DNA from: an uncultured Granulosicoccaceae bacterium
GTDB taxonomy: Bacteria; Pseudomonadota; Gammaproteobacteria; Granulosicoccales; Granulosicoccaceae
DNA: 64,000 bases
Assembly (NCBI GenBank): GCA_937927895.1
Contig: CALGKA010000018.1
Span: forward strand, 1-64,000
Reading direction: 5' to 3'
The translations under genes and the position numbers were made by a program. Of this stretch, positions 17,509 through 25,105 are shown in pieces. Numbering within the stretch: the stretch's first letter is position 1; each line of letters starts with the position of its first letter. The notes under the pieces were generated by a model. The model had not been told where the DNA came from. It worked only from the letters and a program-made list of their open reading frames with translations, and did not search any database.

Positions 17509-17582
17509 ATCTCGGCGATGTGATGGTGGCATATCTGCCTTTCAAGCAGAGTGAGCGGGTTCGATTCCCGTCCGAGATACCA
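17509..17582 (+). tRNA. tRNA-Glu (TTC)
   Basis: Acceptor ATCTCGG/CCGAGAT, anticodon stem TCTGC/GCAGA with TTC, T-arm GCGGG-TTCGATT-CCCGT and encoded CCA. The D-stem is short (ATG/CAT). Confidence 0.88.
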
Positions 17583-17587
17583 GGTAA

Positions 17588-17662
17588 GGGACTGTGATAG
17601 AGAGGCTATATCTCGGATTGCAAATCCGCTGCACGCAGGTTCGAATCCTGTCGGTCCCTCCA
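17588..17662 (+). tRNA. tRNA-Cys (GCA)
   Basis: Acceptor GGGACTG/CGGTCCC with the Cys-typical T73 discriminator, anticodon GCA in TTGCAAA, T-loop TTCGAAT and encoded CCA. One mismatch lies at the end of the anticodon stem. Confidence 0.88.
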
Positions 17663-17663
17663 A

Positions 17664-17743
17664 GTTGCAGACTATGCCGATATGGTTTCGCATCGGTTTG
17701 AAGAGCCGATAAAGCAGGTTGGATACTCGCAGTCTGCAACCGT
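17664..17743 (+). tRNA. tRNA-Phe-like (GAA) with abnormal T-loop
   Basis: Anticodon stem TCGGT/GCCGA encloses TTGAAGA (anticodon GAA) and the D-stem is TGC/GCA. The ends pair over ten bases (GTTGCAGACT/AGTCTGCAAC), longer than a normal acceptor, so exact ends are uncertain. The T-loop is TTGGATA and the T-stem has a mismatch; no clear CCA is encoded. Confidence 0.7.
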
Positions 17744-17749
17744 TTTTAA

Positions 17750-17820
17750 GCTCCGGCTTCCGGGAAGAACCTTTCGTTACATGAAAGGTGTGCAGTGTTC
17801 GATTCACTGACGGAGTACCA
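17750..17820 (+). tRNA. tRNA-Val-like (TAC) with minimal D-arm
   Basis: The 71-nt gene has anticodon stem CTTTC/GAAAG with TAC, a canonical T-arm (CAGTG-TTCGATT-CACTG) and an encoded CCA. The D-arm is just CTTC-CGG-GAAG with a 3-nt loop and no usual linker. Acceptor pairing begins with a G-T wobble and ends with a mismatch. Confidence 0.75.
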
Positions 17821-17822
17821 AA

Positions 17823-17898
17823 CAAGGTGAGATGCCATTGGAGGCATACCAGTCTTCTAAACTGGCCGTAGCGGGTTCGAGTCCTGCCACCTTGACCA
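17823..17898 (+). tRNA. tRNA-Arg (TCT)
   Basis: Acceptor CAAGGTG/CACCTTG, a long D-stem ATGCC/GGCAT, anticodon stem CCAGT/ACTGG with TCT, T-arm GCGGG-TTCGAGT-CCTGC and encoded CCA. This is the most regular member of the array. Confidence 0.92.
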
Positions 17899-17902
17899 TA
17901 TT

Positions 17903-17974
17903 GCTTCCGCCATGGGATATGGACTTGCGTCTACGAAACGCGATGAATAGGTTCGACTCCTATCGGAAGCGCCA
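17903..17974 (+). tRNA. tRNA-Arg (ACG) with short D-loop
   Basis: Acceptor GCTTCCG/CGGAAGC, anticodon stem TGCGT/ACGCG with ACG, T-arm ATAGG-TTCGACT-CCTAT and encoded CCA. At 72 nt it is short because the D-arm is CCAT-GGGAT-ATGG. Last member of the array. Confidence 0.88.
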
Positions 17975-18037
17975 TTTTTACAAAATGGTCTCGATATGCG
18001 TGCTAACTTGTCTATACAAAACGGTTTGGGATTCCCT

Positions 18038-18358
18038 ATGGCAAGCTACATAGTATTTAACTACAACATTACCGATCGCAGCAAAATTGAGGAACTAACA
18101 AAATTATCTTTGCCAATAAATTCACAATACAGCGCAGAGGTAATAGTCGGCAGCCCGGTCAAAGCTGTTGAAGGTACCGCAATGACACACATGGTAATCC
18201 TGAAATTCAAAAACTTCGACGCTGCAGAAGCCTATTACTATTCACCCGAACACACTGAACTGACCAGGTTAAGAAATCAAATCACTGAAGGCTGGGCTGC
18301 GATTGTTCCAGGTGACTCAGAAACACAGAAAATAATAGACTCGGGATATTTTGATTAG
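18038..18358 (+). CDS. DUF1330 domain protein
   Basis: From the ATG at 18038 this is a 106-residue ferredoxin-like fold protein of the DUF1330 family. It opens with MASYIVFNYNITDRSKIEEL and has the later MVILKFKNFDAAEAYYYSPE segment. The family's enzymatic role is unresolved. The track start 14 codons upstream runs back toward the last tRNA and is less likely. It directly follows the tRNA array and may share its transcription. Confidence 0.88.
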   Translation: MASYIVFNYNITDRSKIEELTKLSLPINSQYSAEVIVGSPVKAVEGTAMTHMVILKFKNFDAAEAYYYSPEHTELTRLRNQITEGWAAIVPGDSETQKIIDSGYFD

Positions 18359-18489
18359 CCAATGTGTCAATCAGCATGGTTATGTTTATCACGCGAATTT
18401 AACACACACTGGGCCTTCTAGTACTTTCATATAGAAAATATCAGCTAACCTGCTGCTTCGATCAGCAGTAAAACAGCTTTTTTGAATAC

Positions 18490-18915
18490 CTAATTAATAA
18501 CCTTAAAGTATTCATAAATTATATGATCGCCGCAATCCCCTACACTTCTAGAACAGTTCGAGTTAACACCAGACATTTTCTGGTACGTTTTGCTTAGCTC
18601 TAGCAACTTATATTGACTGTAGTTGTAGGTCGGTCTGTTATCTATTGTAGTAATGGCAATACTGAGCGTAGATCCTTCGCATGCCCAGTTACCAAACTCT
18701 TCTTTTATAACTATTTCCTCGCCGTTATCGTAGATGAACTTTATTGAAATAGATCCATCAGTATCTAAAACGGCAACCGTTCGGCGCTGGCTGGATAGAG
18801 TGAGATCTTGTCGCTCATTCGACCAAATGCCGATTAAGTCATCACAGTTAATGTCATCTGCACTGGCATTAGAAAAAATCAATACAAGGAACAGTCCACC
18901 GAGTAGTTTCATCAT
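18490..18915 (-). CDS. Secreted protein of unknown function
   Basis: The track ORF (166 aa) holds a better start at residue 26, giving MMKLLGGLFLVLIFSNASA as a clean signal peptide and a mature protein of about 120 residues. The mature part (CDDLIGIWSNERQDLTL, then beta-rich segments and Cys residues near the end) resembles small lipocalin-like 'DUF' proteins, but no family is certain. It probably resides in the periplasm. Confidence 0.6.
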   Translation of the reverse strand: MMKLLGGLFLVLIFSNASADDINCDDLIGIWSNERQDLTLSSQRRTVAVLDTDGSISIKFIYDNGEEIVIKEEFGNWACEGSTLSIAITTIDNRPTYNYSQYKLLELSKTYQKMSGVNSNCSRSVGDCGDHIIYEYFKVIN

Positions 18916-19110
18916 ATTGGTATTTTTGAAGCTTAACATCGTTATAGTGTCACCCAATCGGTTTGAAAAATCCAATTCGCGCATTGGCAATGGCGACAGC
19001 GCCGCAAACCCTTAGCCTTGTTAACCACTCAACATTACATCACAATTGGCACTCTACCCCCACTAGCACCGTAACCCACTAGCTCGTGCCCATCCAAAGG
19101 CTCACTCGCC

Positions 19111-19899
19111 ATGATCACTCTCAGTCAAATTATCGTCTACCCGTTCAAATCGTGCAGAGGCATACCAGTTAAACAAACGGGCTTCGACACAGAGGGCCTG
19201 TTGAATGATCGCCGCTTAACTGCCGTGGACCGCAACGGCACCGTTATGACAAGCAGACAATCACCAGAGTTGCTGCAACTTAACTGTCAACCTTGCGCAA
19301 ACGGTTGGGAACTCTCACACCCGAAGCAAACCAATTCACTACTTATTTATCCGTCTGAATTGACTATATCCGGGAAAATCTGGAGTGATACGTTTAACGC
19401 CTTAGACGGCGGTGATAAAGCCTCTGATTGGCTAAGTAAAGTACTAGGCCAAGATTGCAGAGTCGCACTATGGAGGCCCACGGCACGCCATTCCAACAAA
19501 TACAACCTGGCTACTGGCTTTGCAGACGCAGCCCCTATATTGATAGCAAGCGAAGCCAGTATGCAGCAAGGGTGTAACTGGGCCGACATTCCTTATGATG
19601 CCCGGCGTTTTAGACCCAATATTATTATAAGCGGTGTTGATGCATTTGAAGAAGAACAATGGAATCGCTTCCGTATTAACGACACCGTCTTCGAAATGCT
19701 GGAAAGCTGTTCACGCTGTATTCTTACTACGCGTAACCCCGATACAGGTGAAGCACACCCTGATAAACAACCCATGAAAGTACTCATGCAAAAACATACT
19801 AATGAGTCTGGCAAGCCAATAATGGGCATGAACGCCAAGTTAGTGTCAGGGTTTGAAACAACGACAATAACGGTTGGGGATAAGCTTAAATTAGTCTAA
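19111..19899 (+). CDS. MOSC domain protein (YcbX-like)
   Basis: This 262-residue protein has an N-terminal MOSC beta-barrel (ITLSQIIVYPFKSCRGIPVK) followed by the MOSC domain (RFRPNIIISGVDAFEEEQWNRF and the sulfur/Moco-binding region SCSRCILTTRNPDTGE with its conserved Cys). MOSC proteins bind molybdenum cofactor or pyridoxal phosphate; YcbX and mARC reduce N-hydroxylated compounds. The partner ferredoxin domain of YcbX is absent, so an external electron donor is needed if it is a reductase. Confidence 0.92.
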   Translation: MITLSQIIVYPFKSCRGIPVKQTGFDTEGLLNDRRLTAVDRNGTVMTSRQSPELLQLNCQPCANGWELSHPKQTNSLLIYPSELTISGKIWSDTFNALDGGDKASDWLSKVLGQDCRVALWRPTARHSNKYNLATGFADAAPILIASEASMQQGCNWADIPYDARRFRPNIIISGVDAFEEEQWNRFRINDTVFEMLESCSRCILTTRNPDTGEAHPDKQPMKVLMQKHTNESGKPIMGMNAKLVSGFETTTITVGDKLKLV

Positions 19900-20018
19900 C
19901 CATCTAGTGGGTAGTGCATGCGTAGAAGAAATTCGACTACCTGCTACCACACATTGGAATCATCACATTAAAAAACGATGGCCCAAGCGCTCGGTTTTAC
20001 GATAGTACCTAAGCAATA

Positions 20019-20051
20019 AAAACAGGGCCACTAACACTGTTGTCAGTGGCC
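20019..20051 (-). terminator. Terminator downstream of rtcB
   Basis: On the minus strand GGCCACT and AGTGGCC form a 7-bp stem followed by TGTTTTTATT. It lies about 45 bp past the rtcB stop codon. Confidence 0.7.
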
Positions 20052-20096
20052 ACTCCTGAGATAAAAACGCACACAACCACAAAAGCACAGCAACAA

Positions 20097-21548
20097 TCAC
20101 ATTCTAGACAATCGCTGCTTTTCTTTCTGGCGCTCTTTTTTCTCTATGCTTCGTCGCTTAGCGCGCTTACGCCACGGAACATTGCGTTGATTGTCTCCGG
20201 CCATAATAGAGCCATACGGCAAGACCTTATCAACCACATCGGCAAGACCGAAGTCACTCATATCACGCATCACGTTGCCGGCGTCTTTATAAGCACTTGG
20301 CAACTCCGATATATCTGGCGTGCCACTGTAGAATCGAACATCCAGACCCGCAGTTTCAGCTTTCATAATTTCAGCCTCTGTGCGGCCATGCATTCTTTTC
20401 TTATGCTGCGTTCGACTCATGTTACGGCCTGCACCATGCGGTGCAAAGCCACGGTTAGTTTCGTTACGCTCGCCTTTAACAAACAAGATTGGCTGCGACA
20501 TATTCAGCGGTACAATTTGTACATTGCTGGTATCAGGCATGAAGTCATTATGAATGGGAGTCGCACCTTTTGCGTGCCAAAAAATGCTACTACCGTCTGT
20601 ATCAACTTCACGAAACACAAAGTTATGCTCGTTCCAGAACCGTGTACTAATTTCACCGTTAACCGCTTCAAGTGTAAGATCGTGCAAGCTAGTGTGGTTT
20701 TCTTTTGTCCAATCACGTACTACTTGCAATGCTTTCCAATACGCTCGACCTTCATCGCTTTCAAACGGAATCCATGCGTTGGCTTTGGCCGTAGATGGCG
20801 ATAACTTCTCACGCCACTGCAATGCGCGCTTCATACCTTCTTTATACAAACGTGCACCAAAACCACGTGAACCATGATGCGTTACCAGCACTGTTTGCCC
20901 GGTAGATTCAAGCGACCCGATAAACATAAAGTGATTACCATCACCCTGTGTTCCCATATGCGTTCGGGCAATATCTGCCAAACCGTTATACGGCAATGCA
21001 GCCACAGACGCCGCTAGTGATTCAGACAACGGCAAAGCTCGCGCGGCTTCACGACCACCAGGGCCAAAGTGCGTTGCTTTATGTGCCGCTTCCATCACTT
21101 GTGCAGGGGTAGAATCTTCAAATACGGTAGCCATCAAAGAACAACATATATCGGCTGAGTGCATACCAGGGATAATCGCATCGCGTGCAGCCACCACACC
21201 ACCAACAGGAATGGTACCTACAGGCCCTGCTGGGCACGCATCAGGCATTACCGCGCCTTCTAATACCACAGGTGTTCGCAATACAACGTCCATTGTCTTA
21301 TGCACGGCTTCAACATTTGCAGCCTCAAGATCATTACTAGCTGTGATGTTGTACTGGCAAGGTGCTGGCGTTTCACGTTGTGGCAATACAGGTGCGGGTT
21401 CATATTGCTTTATAAGTGCTAGAACCTCTGCCTCTGAATGCGAGCTAGCGTTAACTATTCGCAAAATCTCACCCAACTCCGGGCCTGAAACACCGCCCAT
21501 TGCTAGTAGCATTTTTCCTGTGTACTTCATTTGATCTACCACGATCAT
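20097..21548 (-). CDS. rtcB: RNA-splicing ligase RtcB
   Basis: This 483-residue protein has the RtcB metal- and guanylate-binding motifs: GMHSADICC (Asp/Cys ligands), GDGNHFMF, HHGSRG and the guanylated-His segment PHGAGRNMSR. RtcB joins RNA 2',3'-cyclic phosphate and 5'-OH ends with GTP and Mn2+, repairing tRNAs and other cleaved RNAs. The DICCS stretch replaces the more common DIGCG, as in a bacterial variant subgroup. No archease or rtcA is adjacent. It lies 2.1 kb from the unusual tRNA array. The lysine-rich C-terminus (KRAKRRSIEKKERQK) is a likely RNA-binding tail. Confidence 0.95.
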   Translation of the reverse strand: MIVVDQMKYTGKMLLAMGGVSGPELGEILRIVNASSHSEAEVLALIKQYEPAPVLPQRETPAPCQYNITASNDLEAANVEAVHKTMDVVLRTPVVLEGAVMPDACPAGPVGTIPVGGVVAARDAIIPGMHSADICCSLMATVFEDSTPAQVMEAAHKATHFGPGGREAARALPLSESLAASVAALPYNGLADIARTHMGTQGDGNHFMFIGSLESTGQTVLVTHHGSRGFGARLYKEGMKRALQWREKLSPSTAKANAWIPFESDEGRAYWKALQVVRDWTKENHTSLHDLTLEAVNGEISTRFWNEHNFVFREVDTDGSSIFWHAKGATPIHNDFMPDTSNVQIVPLNMSQPILFVKGERNETNRGFAPHGAGRNMSRTQHKKRMHGRTEAEIMKAETAGLDVRFYSGTPDISELPSAYKDAGNVMRDMSDFGLADVVDKVLPYGSIMAGDNQRNVPWRKRAKRRSIEKKERQKEKQRLSRM

Positions 21549-21628
21549 CTCCTTGTTGACGTTGCTTTTGACAACTCTTTTGGCTTATGGCCATTGTTAC
21601 TACTGATTTTCAGGTGATACACACAGGC

Positions 21629-21780
21629 AAAAAAAAGGCCCGCGTGTAGCGGGCCTTTCTCAGTAATTCAAAAATATGAAACTACCAGACCCACAAAAAC
21701 ACCTTGCCATCCCGCTTTTGGCGGCTATGGAAGTTCTCTTGCTCATTGAGCACTATGGCGGATAGGTTGTTCATGGCGCG
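21629..21780 (-). ncRNA. Short transcript with intrinsic terminator upstream of rtcB
   Basis: On the minus strand a promoter-like pair (TAGACG, 16 bp, TATACT) lies just before 21780, and a 10-bp GC-rich hairpin (AAAGGCCCGC/GCGGGCCTTT) followed by eight Ts ends at 21629. Between them is about 150 nt and a 30-codon ORF. This could be an sRNA, a small-protein gene, or an attenuated rtcB leader, because rtcB starts 81 bp downstream in the same direction. Confidence 0.55.
21682..21774 (-). CDS. 30-residue ORF in the rtcB upstream transcript
   Basis: ATG at 21774 to TAG at 21682 encodes a peptide ending KRDGKVFLWVW. The predicted transcript begins within a few bases of the ATG and no Shine-Dalgarno is visible, so translation would be leaderless if it occurs. 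A leader peptide governing the downstream hairpin is a possible reading. Nothing like it was recognised. Confidence 0.3.
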   Translation of the reverse strand: MNNLSAIVLNEQENFHSRQKRDGKVFLWVW

Positions 21781-21974
21781 CCAGTATACAGACATTTCAA
21801 CTTGCGTCTAGTGTGATTTGTTACAGATAGACAGAAGTCAAAACACACGGGGTTACAGCGCGAACTTATGCAACCTCTCTCAGCTGTATATTCAGCCTGT
21901 TATAGAACTGTGATTAATTTTGCTGACAGGCTCGCTAAGCTCCTACTTCCATTACCCCATTAGGAGCCAAGCAA

Positions 21975-22733
21975 ATGAATAAAATATTTTCATCTATGTT
22001 AACGATTTCTGTTTTAGCAGTTGGCATACAGGCAGGCGCGGCGAGTGCCGCAGATAATCGATTCCCTTACTGCACCACAGCTGCAAGTGACAGCGATGGC
22101 GACGGCTATGGCTGGGAAAACCTGCAAACTTGCCTGGTCGCACCAGACAGCTCAAACCGCTACACAGTATCAGTACAAAACCTAACCTACCAACAAGTGT
22201 TTTCACCAGTCATGGCGGTAACTCATAATTCTGGCATAACACTTCTGAATGCCGGGGAACCGGCAAGTGACGGTATCGCGGCCATTGCTGAAGGTGGTGA
22301 TACATCAGTACTCCAATCTGCACTGTCTGGAGTCAATGGTGTGAACGGAGTGGCGGTTAGTGGCGGGCCGGTACCCTACGCGCAAAGCACTGAGTTTCAT
22401 ATTGATGGCTCACACGGTGATGTCATTAGTATTGTCTCGATGCTGGTCAACACGAACGATGCGATCATGTATGTTGGGTCTTTAACCCTTCCGTCTTCAA
22501 GCGGCGAATCTACATCAGCCTATGCTGTTGCCTATGATGCAGGCACCGAGACTAACGATGAGATCTGTGCACATATTCCTGGCCCCGCCTGTGGTGGAGT
22601 TGGTGGCTCACCTGATGACACTGGTGAAGGCTTTGTACATGTACACCGCGGCTTACAAGGTGTGGGTGACTTAAACGCTGCGACGCAATCGTGGTTAAAT
22701 CCGGTCGCAAAAGTGACCATTACCCGCAACTAG
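21975..22733 (+). CDS. Secreted spondin N-domain protein
   Basis: This 252-residue exported protein has a signal peptide ending AASAAD and a TAGGAG Shine-Dalgarno before the ATG. The mature part fits bacterial Spondin_N proteins: RYTVSVQNLTYQQVFSPVMA, MLVNTNDAIMYVG, AYDAGTETNDE, IPGPAC and GFVHVHRGLQGVGDL. In bacteria the fold is found in secreted, probably calcium-binding proteins of unknown role. An Asp-rich insert near the N-terminus (DSDGDGYGWENLQTC) looks like a calcium loop. It precedes a two-component system in the same direction. Confidence 0.88.
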   Translation: MNKIFSSMLTISVLAVGIQAGAASAADNRFPYCTTAASDSDGDGYGWENLQTCLVAPDSSNRYTVSVQNLTYQQVFSPVMAVTHNSGITLLNAGEPASDGIAAIAEGGDTSVLQSALSGVNGVNGVAVSGGPVPYAQSTEFHIDGSHGDVISIVSMLVNTNDAIMYVGSLTLPSSSGESTSAYAVAYDAGTETNDEICAHIPGPACGGVGGSPDDTGEGFVHVHRGLQGVGDLNAATQSWLNPVAKVTITRN

Positions 22734-22850
22734 CATTACGGTAGCCAGGTGGTGTGTATACCACCTGGCATTTTGAACTTTATTAGATGAATCATTGAAC
22801 TCTGCTACGAAAACCATGTCTGACGCAAATACCGGCTTGGAGTTTTTAAC

Positions 22851-23531
22851 GTGGGATACAGTGCATTAGTTGTTGAAGATAACGTCGACTTGCGCAGCAT
22901 CTTAACCACTCACCTTCGTGAAGCAGAATTTGATGTATCAGAGTTCGGCGAAGTGCAACATACCGTTCCCTGTATTGACAGAGAGGCTTTCGATGTCGCT
23001 ATCCTTGATATCACCCTCCCTGACGGAAGTGGCCTGGATATTTGCCGTCGCTTGCGTCAGTACTCACACTACACTCCGATTATTATACTTTCAGCCAAGG
23101 AAAGTGAGGCCGACAAAATTTTAGGCTTGAATGTTGGTGCTGACGATTATGTGACAAAACCATTCAGCATCACAGAGCTTGTAGCACGCGTTAATGCACA
23201 AGTAAGGCGAAGTAACTTTCAACCACTAGAACCCGATATTTTTGTTTCAAACGAATTACGCATCGACACCAACACTCGTATAGTAACTCTGAATAATCAC
23301 CCGGTTAATCTGACCGCTTTGGAATTTGATTTGCTTACCTGGTTTGCGAGCCAACCGGGTCGTGTTTTTACCCGCTCACAACTCTTAGATAACGTATGGG
23401 GTCGAGGCTACAAAGGCTATGAGCACACGGTAAATTCCCATATCAACAGACTGCGTAATAAAATAGAAGTAGACTCCAGCAACCCTCAATACATCAAAAC
23501 TATCTGGGGTGTCGGGTACGCTTTTCAGTAG
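22851..23531 (+). CDS. OmpR/PhoB-family response regulator
   Basis: The 226-residue regulator starts at GTG 22851 after GGAG. A receiver domain (residues 1-115) has the phosphoacceptor Asp53 in AILDITLPDG and Lys103 in YVTKPF. A winged-helix DNA-binding domain of OmpR type follows (VNLTALEFDLLTWFASQPGR, VNSHINRLRNKIE, TIWGVGYAFQ). It lies 24 bp upstream of its cognate histidine kinase. Confidence 0.95.
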   Translation: MGYSALVVEDNVDLRSILTTHLREAEFDVSEFGEVQHTVPCIDREAFDVAILDITLPDGSGLDICRRLRQYSHYTPIIILSAKESEADKILGLNVGADDYVTKPFSITELVARVNAQVRRSNFQPLEPDIFVSNELRIDTNTRIVTLNNHPVNLTALEFDLLTWFASQPGRVFTRSQLLDNVWGRGYKGYEHTVNSHINRLRNKIEVDSSNPQYIKTIWGVGYAFQ

Positions 23532-23555
23532 CCCTAAAAAAACCAAGGCCAAACC

Positions 23556-25022
23556 GTGAAAATTGCAGGTAAAATGTATCGCCGACATGCTATCGCGTTA
23601 CTACTTATTTTTTTAATAACCGCTTTATTGTTCGCTCTTGTAGGATGGTTTGTTGCACGGCAACATCTAAATATTTCGAGTCAAGAGCTGTATAGAAATC
23701 TCGCCACTCAAATAGTTAAAGAAAACAAATTTCTCTATTCAAATAACCAAATGATTGACCAGGTATCTATCAAAGAAACTTTCGATCGATACATGGCGCT
23801 GAACCCTGCACTGGAAATCTACCAGTTAGACAAAAAAGGGAATATTCTGGCTTTTTCCGCGGAGAAAAACGCGGTAAAAAAAAGCCGTATCAGCACTGAG
23901 CCAATCATTGCATTTATAAACAATACGCGCCCCGCACCCATTCTTGGTGAAGATCCAAGAGAACTCTCAAAGAAAAAGATATTCTCGGCAACACAACTTT
24001 CACCTCAAAACCCTGAATTTGGTTATCTATACGTCATACTACGTGGTGAGGCGGTAGACTCCATAGAGCGCGCCGTAGGTAATTCAAAACTTATTCAAAG
24101 ATTGCTAATTACTACATTGCTGAGCCTCAGTGGCGGCTTGTTTATAGCACTCTCGGTGTTTAAATGGCTGGGAAGACCACTAGAAAGCTTAACGGAAAAG
24201 GTTAGCTCAGCATCGCCAACACTAACGTTAAGCGCACCGATCAGTAAACACCCAAACGACGAAGTGGCAGCTCTTGAGCTTTCGTTTAATTCTATGAGCG
24301 ACAAGATTCGCTTTCAGGCAAAAGAAATACAACGACAAGATCGACTCCGGCGTCGTTTTATAGCCGATATTTCCCATGATTTGCGAACCCCACTCGCCAT
24401 TGTCGTCAGTAATCTAGAAAGCCTCCAACTACGTTTTACACGACTCACTGAAACAGAACAGCTCGATCATATTAAAACCGCAAAGCGGCAGACTGACCTT
24501 CTCGCGGCGCTAATACAAGATCTATTTCAGCTAGCCAGGCTCGAAAATCCAATAGCACCAATTGCACTCGAAACGATCCACATAGGCGACCTGGTTCAAG
24601 ATGTTGTGCATAAACATCAAATACTGTGCACCCCATCGAATATTGAATTGCTTGCAAGCGTTGATTCGAATTTACCCCTGCTAGAAGGGCAAACCGAACT
24701 GATAGAGCGGCTACTAGACAACCTGATAACTAACGCTATCGCTCACACCGGCGAGGGAGGACGTATTGATGTCGGTGTATATAAAAGAAATCACAAAATA
24801 TGCATTAGCATTGCCGATACTGGACCAGGCATTGCTCCAGAAAATAGTCAACGTGTATTTACACCAGGCTTTTCAGTGAGTAGTAAAAAAAATGCCGGTA
24901 CCGGCCTGGGGCTTGCGATAGCCAAAAGAATCGCATCGGTACACGGAGGAACATTGGAGCTGACCCCTTCCCTAAAAGGCGCACGCTTCGAAGTACGGCT
25001 GCCGTCCATATTGGCTTATTAA
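23556..25022 (+). CDS. Sensor histidine kinase
   Basis: This 488-residue inner-membrane kinase starts at GTG. TM1 lies near residues 12-34, a periplasmic sensor domain of about 145 residues follows, TM2 is near 183-204, then a HAMP linker. The DHp domain has His274 in DISHDLRTPLA and the catalytic domain has an N-box (LLDNLITNAIAH), G1 (ADTGPGIAP) and G2 (GTGLGLAIAKR). The signal is unknown. Together with the regulator it forms a complete two-component system. Confidence 0.95.
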   Translation: MKIAGKMYRRHAIALLLIFLITALLFALVGWFVARQHLNISSQELYRNLATQIVKENKFLYSNNQMIDQVSIKETFDRYMALNPALEIYQLDKKGNILAFSAEKNAVKKSRISTEPIIAFINNTRPAPILGEDPRELSKKKIFSATQLSPQNPEFGYLYVILRGEAVDSIERAVGNSKLIQRLLITTLLSLSGGLFIALSVFKWLGRPLESLTEKVSSASPTLTLSAPISKHPNDEVAALELSFNSMSDKIRFQAKEIQRQDRLRRRFIADISHDLRTPLAIVVSNLESLQLRFTRLTETEQLDHIKTAKRQTDLLAALIQDLFQLARLENPIAPIALETIHIGDLVQDVVHKHQILCTPSNIELLASVDSNLPLLEGQTELIERLLDNLITNAIAHTGEGGRIDVGVYKRNHKICISIADTGPGIAPENSQRVFTPGFSVSSKKNAGTGLGLAIAKRIASVHGGTLELTPSLKGARFEVRLPSILAY

Positions 25023-25105
25023 GCTCTAAAGGGAGCGCAAGTATAGCTGTCACGTACTCCTTCATCAGATACACTTGCAAGATCAAAATAGTCACTTAAA
25101 GACGC

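Noticed and set aside
17505-17825. Minus-strand ORFs of 106 and 65 residues in the tRNA array
   Set aside because: They are antisense to tRNA genes and arise from the conserved TTCGA and stem sequences.
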